Below, in pieces: positions 18,972-26,588 of a stretch of DNA of 64,000 nucleotides. The number at the start of each line of letters is the position of its first letter. The stretch's first letter is position 1. Source of the stretch: Marinomonas sp. UCMA 3892. Lineage in GTDB: Bacteria > Pseudomonadota > Gammaproteobacteria > Pseudomonadales > Marinomonadaceae. A program made the translations under genes and the position numbers. The notes beneath the pieces are model-generated. The model had not been told where the DNA came from and did not search any database. It saw only the letters and a program-made list of their open reading frames with translations. The DNA lies in NCBI RefSeq assembly GCF_012726345.1, contig NZ_PTXN01000002.1, positions 62,001 to 126,000 of the forward strand, read 5' to 3'.

Positions 18972-18995
18972 GGTCACCACCTGCCCGTGGTGACC
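18972..18995 (-). repeat. Perfect hairpin in the leader of dgcA
   Basis: GGTCACCAC pairs with GTGGTGACC around a 6-nt loop in the 96-nt gap between the DUF5943-type gene and dgcA. No T tract follows on the minus strand, so an mRNA-processing or stabilising element is more likely than a terminator. Confidence 0.5.
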
Positions 18996-19023
18996 TCATG
19001 CATTTAAGTTTTGATTAAAAAAA

Positions 19024-19569
19024 CTAAAGTGGAGAAACCTGGAAATACCCTACATCACAACCTTCTTCGGCTGCGCTCTGGGTTTGAATTGCCTTAGTAC
19101 GAGTTGCCAATCCTTTGCTTTCTAGGATCTGATCCAACGCACCAGCAAACCAACCAGTGAACATGTAATCCACTTTACGGTTCACTTTCTTACCATGGAT
19201 TTTTTCGTAGTGATAAACAAATGCAGAGTTTTCCAAACGTACTTTTGCAGTACCCTTTTCAATGTCTAACTCTTCGGTAATGAAAAAGCCCCAACCGCGT
19301 TGAGATAGGCGTTTCAAATAATGGTGCCAAATCTCCTCACCATAAATACCATGGCATTCAGACTCTTGTTCACACCAAAAATACGCTGATTTATAACCCG
19401 CTTTGTAAAGGATCTCGGCGTAACGTTCGTCACCAATCTCGTCCTCAATCCCCATGTGATTATTCACAAAGAAGTGACGAGGCACATACAACATAGGCAA
19501 CGCATCCGTTGTCCAAACACCGGTTTCATCATCAACAACTATTGGCATTTCTGGTGCATGAGAACTCAT
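19024..19569 (-). CDS. DUF5943-type protein of the dimethylglycine cluster
   Basis: 181 residues, soluble, no signal peptide. Contains G-Y-K-S-A-Y-F-W-C-E-Q-E-S-E-C-H-G and V-D-Y-M-F-T-G-W-F-A-G-A-L-D-Q-I. It occupies the place held by the PA5397-like gene between a dipeptidase and dgcA in Pseudomonas. The fold suggests a V4R/4-vinyl-reductase-like ligand-binding domain, but this is impression only. Function unknown; co-transcription with dgcA suggests a role in dimethylglycine demethylation or its cofactor supply. Confidence 0.75.
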   Translation of the reverse strand: MSSHAPEMPIVVDDETGVWTTDALPMLYVPRHFFVNNHMGIEDEIGDERYAEILYKAGYKSAYFWCEQESECHGIYGEEIWHHYLKRLSQRGWGFFITEELDIEKGTAKVRLENSAFVYHYEKIHGKKVNRKVDYMFTGWFAGALDQILESKGLATRTKAIQTQSAAEEGCDVGYFQVSPL

Positions 19570-19634
19570 ATCTAATTCCTTAAATTCTTTTTAGTTAAGA
19601 TCAAAGCCTGTAAATCATTACGAGCGCAGATAAT

Positions 19635-20612
19635 TTATTCGCCCCAAACTTCTTTCAATAGGTTCACCCAATTCTCACCCATAATCTTCACTACCTGACG
19701 CTCACTAAAACCATGCTTTAGCAAAGCTTCAGTCAAGTTCGGGAAGTCGCCAACGGTACGCATACCAAGCGGATTGATAATCTCGCCAAAGCGAGTTAAA
19801 CGACGGGCATAACCTTTGTCATGTGTTAGGTATTCAAAGAAATCGTAGCCGTGACCTTGGGTAAAATCAGTACCGATACCAATCGCGTCTTCACCAACGA
19901 TGTTGTAGATGTATTGAATAGCTTCCACGTAATCGTCAATCGTTGCGTTAATACCAGCTTTTAGGAATGGAGCGAACATGGTGACACCGACAAAACCGCC
20001 GTTGTCGGCAATGAACTTAAGCTCTTCATCTGTACGGTTACGAGGATGTTCTTTCAAACCTGCTGGCAAACAATGGGAATACGCAACTGGCTTTTTCGAT
20101 TCGATGATCACTTCTTTCGCAGTATTTGAACCAACGTGAGATAAATCACACAACATACCAACACGGTTCATTTCCGCCACGATTTCACGACCGTAACCAG
20201 ATAAACCACCGTCACGTTCATAACAGCCAGTACCAACCAAGTTTTGAGTGTTGTAGCACATTTGCACAATACCAACGCCAAGGTCTTTAAAAATCTGTAC
20301 ATAACCAATTTGATCTTCAAACGCATGCGCATTTTGAAAGCCCATCATTACGCCAGTTTTGCCTTCGGCTTTTGCACGGTGAATATCTTTTGTCGTGTAA
20401 ACCTTGGTTAACAAATCGCTATTGGCTTCGATCAGCTGATTCATCTCAACCACATTGCGAACCGTACCTTCGAAATTTTCCCAAAACGACACAGTGCAAT
20501 TTGCTGCTGTCAGCTTGCCCTTTGCCATGTCTTCGAATAGCTCGCGATTCCACTTAGCACAAATCAAACCGTCAATAATAATAGACTTATCGTGTAGTTC
20601 TGCTGCGTTCAT
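19635..20612 (-). CDS. Peptidase M19 family (renal-dipeptidase-like) protein of the dimethylglycine cluster
   Basis: 325 residues, amidohydrolase-like TIM barrel. It shows I-I-D-G-L near the start, C-D-L-S-H-V-G near residue 155, A-Y-S-H-C near 178 with following H-P-R-N-R-T-D, and I-G-T-D-F near 247, the M19 dizinc positions. The usual D-x-H-x-D start is instead D-G-L-I-C-A-K-W, so one metal ligand may differ. The Pseudomonas counterpart (PA5396) is also first in the dgc cluster. Substrate unknown; a dipeptide or betaine derivative are both possible. Confidence 0.88.
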   Translation of the reverse strand: MNAAELHDKSIIIDGLICAKWNRELFEDMAKGKLTAANCTVSFWENFEGTVRNVVEMNQLIEANSDLLTKVYTTKDIHRAKAEGKTGVMMGFQNAHAFEDQIGYVQIFKDLGVGIVQMCYNTQNLVGTGCYERDGGLSGYGREIVAEMNRVGMLCDLSHVGSNTAKEVIIESKKPVAYSHCLPAGLKEHPRNRTDEELKFIADNGGFVGVTMFAPFLKAGINATIDDYVEAIQYIYNIVGEDAIGIGTDFTQGHGYDFFEYLTHDKGYARRLTRFGEIINPLGMRTVGDFPNLTEALLKHGFSERQVVKIMGENWVNLLKEVWGE

Positions 20613-20745
20613 TGTTTTTCCTTACCTATCAAATGGGTAAAACATCAATGGACTCAGTGTAATTTTTAGCTACAAGTGGGAGGTGGCTGGAAACGACTAG
20701 AGGTAGACTAAAAGCGACTAACCGTCTTTGTGTTATCTATGCGGG

Positions 20746-20800
20746 TTCCATTCAAACGCTTTGTATTCATGGCCTTTATTCCGCCCTGCTGGGGCTGGGC
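20746..20800 (+). repeat. Truncated copy of a dispersed repeat
   Basis: About 50 nt (TTCCATTCAAACGCTTTGTA onward) match the first part of the copies at 20855 and 22092. It breaks off where a CTTCCC element begins, as if that element had inserted into or replaced the rest. Confidence 0.65.
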
Positions 20801-20850
20801 TTAGTCCCTTCCCATTTATTCAAGGGGAAGGCGGAGGATGGGGTTAATTT
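20800..20850 (+). repeat. CTTCCC/GGGAAGG element shared with the 51.8-kb locus
   Basis: Contains TTCAAGGGGAAG followed by CGGAGGATGGGGTT. The reverse complement of 51801-51840 has nearly the same order of words, so this is a second dispersed repeat family. Confidence 0.55.
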
Positions 20851-20854
20851 TTGT

Positions 20855-21125
20855 TTCCATTCAAACACTTTGTATTTATGACCTTTATTCCGCTCTGCTG
20901 AGCGTGTAACTTTTTGCTAGCGCCCAAAAGGCAACCAAAAATTCGCTTTAAGATCTTTAATGCCTGATTTTCTTTATAGCCGCATAATTGTTACCTACGC
21001 TCGTTATATCGTAAGGCATAGATTATTTTTGGTGTTTTTAGAAAGGCTATTTTTAACTGACTCTGAAACTCCATAAAGTCGCGCAACGCTGTTGCGTCGA
21101 ACTAACTTCATCGGGATTTCAAGCG
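20855..21125 (+). repeat. Dispersed repeat, copy A (about 270 bp)
   Basis: Shares long blocks with 22092-22383: the opening TTCCATTC...TTTGTATT...GACCTTTATTCCGC, GCGTGTAACTTTT, TATATCGTAAGGCATAGATT, and TTTTTAACTGACTCTGAAAC followed by GTCGCGCAA and TTGCGTCGAA. Middles differ. No intact reading frame; such elements often yield spurious short proteins. Confidence 0.75.
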
Positions 21126-21143
21126 CAGAAGGTACGGATGGTT

Positions 21144-21250
21144 GGGGTCAGATCAAGAAATAGTTTTCTTTGATGAGCTAAAAGAACCAAAAACACCTAT
21201 AGATCAGCGAAAGTTGCCGATAATATTTAGCCTATTTTTGCTCTGACCCC
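21144..21250. repeat. Inverted-repeat mini-element (REPIN/MITE-like)
   Basis: Ends 21144-21163 (GGGGTCAGATCAAGAAATAG) and 21232-21250 (CTATTTTTGCTCTGACCCC) are imperfect inverted repeats about 20 nt long around a 68-nt AT-rich core with no coding capacity. GGGGTCAGA ends are known to me from elements mobilised by REP-associated tyrosine transposases; no transposase is in the window. Confidence 0.6.
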
Positions 21251-21266
21251 GACCTTATGGACGGTG

Positions 21267-21962
21267 CTATTTCTTAACGATTAATTCTTCTAGTTTCAAT
21301 CCTGTGGCTTTTTGGATGCTGCGCCATAGGTAATAAAAAATAGCCATTAACATGATCATGGAAGGGATGGCGATCATTGGGTAGCTGTATAGTGTCATCT
21401 GTCCTAGCTCTTCGTTAAACGCTTCGGTTCCCGCAGGGCTGGTGACGATCCATTTCGCCAAGATGTAATTCATCGTCGCAGAAAAAGCAAAAGAGCCTGC
21501 GATAAAATACGTGGCTTTCATAAGTCGTTTTTCGAACATTTCTGTGCTGTTGTTCTCTTCTAATTTTTGTTTAATGGTGTCCACATCCATAATCGCGGCA
21601 TTGAAGAACATGGCTCGCACCAAAGGGTAAGGCGTAAAAGTCGACACCAATACACCAATACCGATAATTGCAGGAATAGCGGCCTCTTTAATCGCCAACC
21701 ATTTATTATCCAATTCAAATAAACCAATGCTGCCTGTCAGCAATACACTCACCAAACCTAACAAGGCAATGAAGTTGAACTTTCGATACTTCACTAACTC
21801 AAAAAGCCCCCAACCAAGAGGAAACGCTAACGCAGCAATCAAACCGCCACTAGTGCCTAACTTATCTTCACCACTTAACTTCATCAAAATCACAGATGGC
21901 AAAATGACACTAACAATAAGGTCTATCATCGGACGCGGTTTGTGCTCGGGAGTGTTGCTCAT
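21267..21962 (-). CDS. VC0807-family integral membrane protein
   Basis: 231 residues with about six hydrophobic segments: L-I-V-S-V-I-L-P-S-V-I-L-M near the start, L-I-A-A-L-A-F-P-L-G-W-G-L-F, I-A-L-L-G-L-V-S-V-L-L, A-A-I-P-A-I-I-G-I-G-V-L, and two near the C-terminus. The pattern matches the VC0807-type family, whose function is not established. I start at ATG 21962; the upstream in-frame start would be TTG. It is bracketed by repeat copies A and B in the same orientation and its stop lies 16 nt from the mini-element. Confidence 0.8.
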   Translation of the reverse strand: MSNTPEHKPRPMIDLIVSVILPSVILMKLSGEDKLGTSGGLIAALAFPLGWGLFELVKYRKFNFIALLGLVSVLLTGSIGLFELDNKWLAIKEAAIPAIIGIGVLVSTFTPYPLVRAMFFNAAIMDVDTIKQKLEENNSTEMFEKRLMKATYFIAGSFAFSATMNYILAKWIVTSPAGTEAFNEELGQMTLYSYPMIAIPSMIMLMAIFYYLWRSIQKATGLKLEELIVKK

Positions 21963-22091
21963 AATTTCTGGTTCCAAGTTTAATTCAAATGCTAATGGCG
22001 GCTATCATAAAGGAAAAATACGCAAGGAAGTGAATAGACCATTATTTTTTCTAAAAGTGCCAGAGGTTTTGTGGATTTCATCCAGATTTGG

Positions 22092-22383
22092 TTCCATTCG
22101 AATGCTTTGTATTCCCGACCTTTATTCCGCCCCGCTGGGCGTGTAACTTTTGCCAAACGATGCAAAACATCCCCTTAAAAGAAAAGCAAAAAATCTTTTA
22201 TCGGGCTATCGCCCAAACGTCTCATATGCTTTAGTTTACGGAACCTTTAGCAAGACGACTTATATCGTAAGGCATAGATTGTTTTTGCTGTTTTTAGGAG
22301 GGGTATTTTTAACTGACTCTGAAACTCCGTAGGTCGCGCAATAGGGATTGCGTCGAATGAACTTTCTAGAGGATTTAAGGGCA
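22092..22383 (+). repeat. Dispersed repeat, copy B (about 290 bp)
   Basis: Direct-orientation partner of copy A on the other side of the VC0807-type gene, sharing the start, TATATCGTAAGGCATAGATT and TTTTTAACTGACTCTGAAAC blocks. Copy B keeps a different central segment (AAAAGAAAAGCAAAAAATC). Confidence 0.75.
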
Positions 22384-22495
22384 TAATCGCAATCTATAGT
22401 AGAACGCCTTTCTTCAATTATAAAAAAGCTAATTTTTTGTGTTCTTATCCATTTGCCTACCTCCTTCGTTTACCAATATTAACCAATAACGAAAA

Positions 22496-22519
22496 AGGCC
22501 GCCAATTGCTTGGCGGCCT
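22496..22519 (-). terminator. Rho-independent terminator of the short threonyl-tRNA synthetase gene
   Basis: AGGCCGCCAA and TTGGCGGCCT form a 10-bp GC-rich stem with a 4-nt loop; on the minus strand it is followed by TTTTTCG. It is 33 nt past the synthetase stop. Confidence 0.85.
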
Positions 22520-22551
22520 ATCTGGTTTCGCTGGTCATAATTTGCTCCTTT

Positions 22552-23739
22552 TTATCTTAAATTTTGTTTGGCTTTGAGGAAGGAGATCAGTTCTTCCTGG
22601 TTGATCATTTCAATGTGTTTGCCTCTGCGGATTGTGAGTTTTCCCGCTTGGGCTTCTTGCTCGCCTATTATGATGATGTTGGGAATTTTCAGTTCGAAAC
22701 TGCGTTTAATTTTACGCCCAACCGAGTGATCACCAAATTCACATGAGACATTGATGCCTTGTTGCTCTAGCTCTGCTCTTAGCTGATTGGCGTAATCTAA
22801 AACAGAATCGTTAACTGAAACTAATGCCACGGGTTGCGGGTGAATCCATTCAGGTAGTACACCTTGTGAGACTTCGAGCAATATACCAATCCAGCGTTCA
22901 ATCGAGCCATAAACAGCTTGATGTAGAATAATAGGTTGCTCCGCTTTGCCCTGTTCATTGTCGAATTCTAATTCGAAACGATCTGGTAAGTTGAAGTCCA
23001 GTTGTATTGTTCCACATTGCCAAATTCGTCCCACGGCATCTTGTAATGCCAGCTCAATTTTTGGCCCGTAAAACGCGCCCTCTCCAACTTGAATGTCGAA
23101 GGGAACATTTTCTGCCTGACAGGCTTCTTTAAGTATGTCTTCCGCACGTCGCCACGATGCATCGTCACCTAATGCTTTCTCTGGTTGAGTAGAAATTTTG
23201 ACTTCTAGCGCCTGATAGCCGTAGTCGTTATAAATTTGTTTTGCCCGTTGAAGAAACTGGCCAACTTCCTGCTTCACCTGTGACCAAGCACAAAAAACAT
23301 GAGCATCATCTTGAGTAAACTGACGAAGCCTTAGACAACCATTTAATGAACCGGATGATTCGTTACGATGCACTAGACCAAATTCAAATAGCTTCAGTGG
23401 CAAGTCCCGATAGCTGTGTACGCCACGTTTATACATCAGTATATGAGCAGGACAAGACATAGGTTTTAAAGCGTATTCTTGGTCGCCATTTTGCTCGCCC
23501 CCAAAGAACATATCTTGAGCATACATATCCATATGACCAGATATGTGCCATAGCTCTTTTTTCATTAACTGAGGTGTACGCACTTCTTTAAAGCCATATT
23601 GACGATAACAGCGTCGCATGTGTTCTTGTATATTTTGAAACAAATGCCAGCCATTTGGATGCCAAAATAGCATTCCTGGTGCTTGTTGTTCTGAATGGAA
23701 TAAATCGAGTTGTTCCGCAAGTTCGCGATGAGTTTTCAT
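22552..23739 (-). CDS. Short threonyl-tRNA synthetase (catalytic plus anticodon domains only)
   Basis: 395 residues against about 640 for bacterial ThrS. The protein starts at the linker just before the class II core (Q-L-D-L-F-H-S-E-Q-Q-A-P-G-M-L-F-W-H), so the TGS and N2 editing domains are absent. The catalytic zinc ligands are kept: Cys96 (K-P-M-S-C-P-A-H), His147 (F-T-Q-D-D-A-H) and His273 (I-L-H-Q-A-V-Y-G-S). Motif 2 (F-G-L-V-H-R-N-E-S-S-G) and motif 3 (G-S-I-E-R-W-I-G-I-L-L-E) are intact, and a C-terminal anticodon-binding domain follows from about 300. It should charge tRNA-Thr but cannot edit Ser-tRNA-Thr in cis. AGGAG sits 6 nt before ATG. An attenuator precedes it. Probably a second copy beside a full thrS elsewhere; it could instead have another role. 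Confidence 0.92.
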   Translation of the reverse strand: MKTHRELAEQLDLFHSEQQAPGMLFWHPNGWHLFQNIQEHMRRCYRQYGFKEVRTPQLMKKELWHISGHMDMYAQDMFFGGEQNGDQEYALKPMSCPAHILMYKRGVHSYRDLPLKLFEFGLVHRNESSGSLNGCLRLRQFTQDDAHVFCAWSQVKQEVGQFLQRAKQIYNDYGYQALEVKISTQPEKALGDDASWRRAEDILKEACQAENVPFDIQVGEGAFYGPKIELALQDAVGRIWQCGTIQLDFNLPDRFELEFDNEQGKAEQPIILHQAVYGSIERWIGILLEVSQGVLPEWIHPQPVALVSVNDSVLDYANQLRAELEQQGINVSCEFGDHSVGRKIKRSFELKIPNIIIIGEQEAQAGKLTIRRGKHIEMINQEELISFLKAKQNLR

Positions 23740-23773
23740 ACCTTTCTCCTAATGAAAGATTTTTAGTGAAATA

Positions 23774-23784
23774 CTCTGAGCGAA
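23774..23784 (-). promoter_or_regulatory. Downstream segment complementary to the attenuator 5' arm
   Basis: On the minus strand TTCGCTCAGAG here is an exact 11-nt complement of CTCTGAGCGAA (23821-23831) in the upstream arm and loop of the terminator. Once transcribed it could compete with the terminator or hide the region before the synthetase ribosome site. Confidence 0.45.
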
Positions 23785-23801
23785 CAACAAGATATAGACA
23801 T

Positions 23802-23841
23802 AAAAAAAGCCCTCTAGCGATTCGCTCAGAGGGCTTTTTTT
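23802..23841 (-). terminator. Attenuator terminator in the threonyl-tRNA synthetase leader
   Basis: On the minus strand AGCCCTCT (23835-23828) pairs with AGAGGGCT (23815-23808), enclosing a further GC-rich inner stem and followed by seven T residues. It lies between the leader peptide and the synthetase gene, where a simple terminator would make no sense unless regulated. Confidence 0.85.
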
Positions 23842-23853
23842 ATCAAATAGCAG

Positions 23854-23925
23854 CTACCCTCCAAACAACCTTATGGTCGTGGTGGTAGAGGTGCTGTATT
23901 GAAAAAAACTTAATAAAGGGTACAT
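23854..23925 (-). CDS. Threonine leader peptide (attenuation control of the short threonyl-tRNA synthetase)
   Basis: A 23-codon frame from ATG 23923-23925 to TAG 23854-23856. Residues 11-18 read S-T-S-T-T-T-T-I, with five Thr codons (four ACC, one ACG). The last two sense codons, GGA GGG (23862-23857), can pair with CCCTCT of the terminator's 5' arm (six pairs, one G-U) to form an antiterminator. A ribosome stalled at Thr codons would leave GGAGGG free and allow read-through; one that reaches the stop would cover it and permit termination. No strong ribosome site is seen before the ATG, which is the weak point. Confidence 0.8.
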   Translation of the reverse strand: MYPLLSFFQYSTSTTTTIRLFGG

Positions 23926-24013
23926 GGGAATATTTTTATCACCTAATACCTTTTTAGACAACTGGTAAATAGTAAAACCTGTCTTTAATTCAATTGTATG
24001 CAAATGGCTCGAT

Positions 24014-26230
24014 CTACTTTTCCGTCACCCGAATACAGTTGCGGCCACTTTCTTTGGCTTGGTACAAGGCAGAGTCTGTTTGTTGAAATAATTGTCGCGG
24101 ATCTGAAATTAGTTCTGGCCAGCTTGAGATACCAATAGAGATGGTAATGTTTTCCAGCAAATGCCCTTCGTACTCTATTTGTGTTTTTTCAACAGCAGCC
24201 CTTAATTCTTCGGCTTTTCGTAAGCAATCTTCTCTTTTGACTCTAGGCATAACAACGACAAACTCTTCGCCACCCAAACGACAAACAATATTGCCTTCAT
24301 AGAAAAAGCGACTCAGTAAGCTAGCAAGGGTTTTCAGTGCTTCGTCACCAGCAGGGTGACCATAAGTGTCGTTGAAGGTTTTAAAGTAATCGATATCACA
24401 AATCAGTAGCGATAACGGTTCTTGGTTTTGTTCAGCCGCTGTAATTTCATGTTCCATAACCTCAGAGAAAAAACGGCGATTTTTTAAACCCGTAAGCTCA
24501 TCTTCATAGGAAAAGCGTTGCAGTTCCTCGCGTAAAGCAATATTCGCTAAGGTAATGTTTATTTTTTCTATCGCTCGCTTTAACAGCTTCATAAAGTGCG
24601 CTATAGGATAACCATTTAGTCCCCCTGTTGCTTGAACTTGCAGCAGAGCAACATAACGAACAGAACCCTGCTGATTAACAACTCTAAATGGAAAAACGCC
24701 CTGCTCGTTATTAAACTTAGCCTTGGTAAAAGCGGCATTTTCAGTAGGTGTAGAGTCAATGATTTGCCCCCAGCTGTGAACATTTCGCCATTCACCTGTA
24801 ACCGCAATGCTAAATACACCGGAAAAAGGTGCACAAAGGGCTTCAATGCTATTGGCTATCTTTTCAATCCCCACTTCTAGTGTGTGGCAGCTTTCTAGTT
24901 CAAAAATAATATCACTAACAATTTCAATCTTTTCCTGCTGAAATAACAGTCCATTTGCGCGAAGTGCTTCTTGCTTTGCCATGATACTAAGCTGCTCGGT
25001 ACGCTCAATGACTTTAGATTCTAATGATATATTCAGCTTCGCTAACCGGCGTTGAGTCGACAGATAATGGTTAAAAGACAAGCCAATGATCGCTACAGAA
25101 AATAGCAGCGCGCCACTAGAAACAGGAACAGAGCTCCATGATATCCAATTATGTGCAACCGCCATATCAAGCATCATGACAGAGCAAAAACCAAAGTAAG
25201 CCAGAATAAGTAATTTTTGTTCCAGACGAACGCTGTTAAACACCAAGAGAACAGAGCCTACCAATAAGAGTGACGTCACGATAAACATGCCATCAAATGC
25301 AGGATAAAGCTGGGTTAGATGAATGAGACCAAACACACTTCCAATTGCCGCTAACAACAAAAATACAACATGAGCGCGCCATAACCACTGAAAATGACGA
25401 ACCTCTAGACCGGCACCTGACAACCACTCAGCCAACAACATAAACATCGGAATCGGCAATAAAAAATACGCATACGCACCAATATAGTTCCACAGTAAAG
25501 GTTGATCCCATATAAGCTTCATAGCCGGGATGTCTCCCAATACTAACCCCGCGGCAGCAAGAGAAAAGAGACACACATTGAGAAATTGGCGACGCTGACC
25601 TTTTAACATGGCAAAAATAGCGGCCATCAAAGCGATAAATATCGTCACACCAGCGACAATAAAGCCTTGTAATGACTCTTCGATAATTTGTTTCAGGGCA
25701 TCAACTCGCTCGGTAAGCTTTCGCTCTCCCCAAAAGCCAATACTGATATAATCTGAATACACCCGAAAATAGAGTGTTTGTCCTGCGAAATCCTCAGGAA
25801 GAGTAATCATATGCCAGGGCCAACCAGCAAATAGCCCCACGCCATTCTGGTCTAATTGACCATGTTTATAAATAAGTTCGCCTTCCAAATATACTTCAGC
25901 CAATAAATCGATACTGGAGGCATAAAATACAGGGTCTCTAAAGGCGTCTTGTGGCAGCGTTATACGAAACCAAACATTCTTGTGTTCACCACGAACCGGT
26001 GGATCGGCGGGAAAAGCAATGGGTTGCCAATCGGCTAGGCTATTTTGTTGCGTCCATAAGGGCACACCGTCTGAATTAAACGGTGAGTCTCCCCACGCAT
26101 ATTCCCAGCCGCTATCTAAATTCACATCCTGCGCAGATACGTTTGCCGACAAGCACAATAATGCGGCAGCAAAAAACAACGAAATAAAATAAAAACATAC
26201 AGTCTGTAATTGCTTCAAGATATCACTCAA
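24014..26230 (-). CDS. Membrane diguanylate cyclase: 7TMR-DISM sensor with GGDEF domain
   Basis: 738 residues. Signal sequence to about 33 (A-N-V-S-A-Q), periplasmic beta-sandwich DISMED2-like domain about 35-180, seven membrane helices about 185-395, a coiled segment, a GAF-like region about 430-560 and a C-terminal GGDEF domain. The active site reads R-L-G-G-E-E-F, so c-di-GMP synthesis is expected; the upstream inhibitory R-x-x-D site is absent. DISM sensors usually bind carbohydrates or other small ligands outside the membrane. The only start fitting the full length is TTG 26230 with a weak ribosome site, so the start is uncertain. Confidence 0.87.
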   Translation of the reverse strand: MSDILKQLQTVCFYFISLFFAAALLCLSANVSAQDVNLDSGWEYAWGDSPFNSDGVPLWTQQNSLADWQPIAFPADPPVRGEHKNVWFRITLPQDAFRDPVFYASSIDLLAEVYLEGELIYKHGQLDQNGVGLFAGWPWHMITLPEDFAGQTLYFRVYSDYISIGFWGERKLTERVDALKQIIEESLQGFIVAGVTIFIALMAAIFAMLKGQRRQFLNVCLFSLAAAGLVLGDIPAMKLIWDQPLLWNYIGAYAYFLLPIPMFMLLAEWLSGAGLEVRHFQWLWRAHVVFLLLAAIGSVFGLIHLTQLYPAFDGMFIVTSLLLVGSVLLVFNSVRLEQKLLILAYFGFCSVMMLDMAVAHNWISWSSVPVSSGALLFSVAIIGLSFNHYLSTQRRLAKLNISLESKVIERTEQLSIMAKQEALRANGLLFQQEKIEIVSDIIFELESCHTLEVGIEKIANSIEALCAPFSGVFSIAVTGEWRNVHSWGQIIDSTPTENAAFTKAKFNNEQGVFPFRVVNQQGSVRYVALLQVQATGGLNGYPIAHFMKLLKRAIEKINITLANIALREELQRFSYEDELTGLKNRRFFSEVMEHEITAAEQNQEPLSLLICDIDYFKTFNDTYGHPAGDEALKTLASLLSRFFYEGNIVCRLGGEEFVVVMPRVKREDCLRKAEELRAAVEKTQIEYEGHLLENITISIGISSWPELISDPRQLFQQTDSALYQAKESGRNCIRVTEK

Positions 26231-26588
26231 CTAAAGCTTATATTAAGGGAACGAAATGCATTTTATGCATCTCAATACTTCAGTCACTTTCCTTTCATTA
26301 ACATATGCTCTTCCCCTTGAGCATATTAATATCCTAACTCAAAGTAGATATTGGTATTGTAAAGAATCGTTTACAATTCTAAGTGAGTCTTCAATAAAGC
26401 AGCAGAACAATTTAAAACGCATTTTAAGAACGTCATGTTAGATCCTACATGACGCTATCCACTACTTGTCCTAGTCCTGACAAAACCTTTAATAAACTAA
26501 ATCCCATATCTATTTGCTTCTAACAAAAACCCTTCTCTATAATGACATCCATATCCAACAGTCCAGCAGTTTTCAAGGCGGTTTTACG
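26231..26588. other. Divergent intergenic region with two hairpins (358 bp)
   Basis: Promoter region for the GGDEF gene (left) and the M48 gene (right). ATATGCTC/GAGCATAT (26303-26326, 8-nt loop) and CGTCATGT/ACATGACG (26431-26454, 8-nt loop) are perfect inverted repeats; they may be operators or short stems. No gene seen. Confidence 0.5.

Larger units (their letters stand above)
20613..21266. other. Repeat-rich intergenic region (654 bp)
   Basis: No convincing gene. It includes the promoter side of the demethylase cluster, a short repeat copy at 20746-20800, a CTTCCC-type element at 20800-20850, a longer repeat copy at 20855-21125 and an inverted-repeat mini-element at 21144-21250. Confidence 0.7.
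21963..22551. other. Intergenic region with repeat copy B (589 bp)
   Basis: Holds the promoter side of the VC0807-type gene, repeat copy B and the terminator of the threonyl-tRNA synthetase gene. A 60-residue frame at 22150-22332 lies wholly in the repeat and is not considered a gene. Confidence 0.65.

Noticed and set aside
22150..22332. 60-residue plus-strand frame as a gene
   Set aside because: It lies entirely in dispersed repeat copy B and resembles spurious products of such repeats.
23740..23900. T-box riboswitch in front of the threonyl-tRNA synthetase
   Set aside because: No T-box consensus (AGGGUGGNACCGCG) is found, and the Thr-codon leader with antiterminator explains the same control in a proteobacterium.
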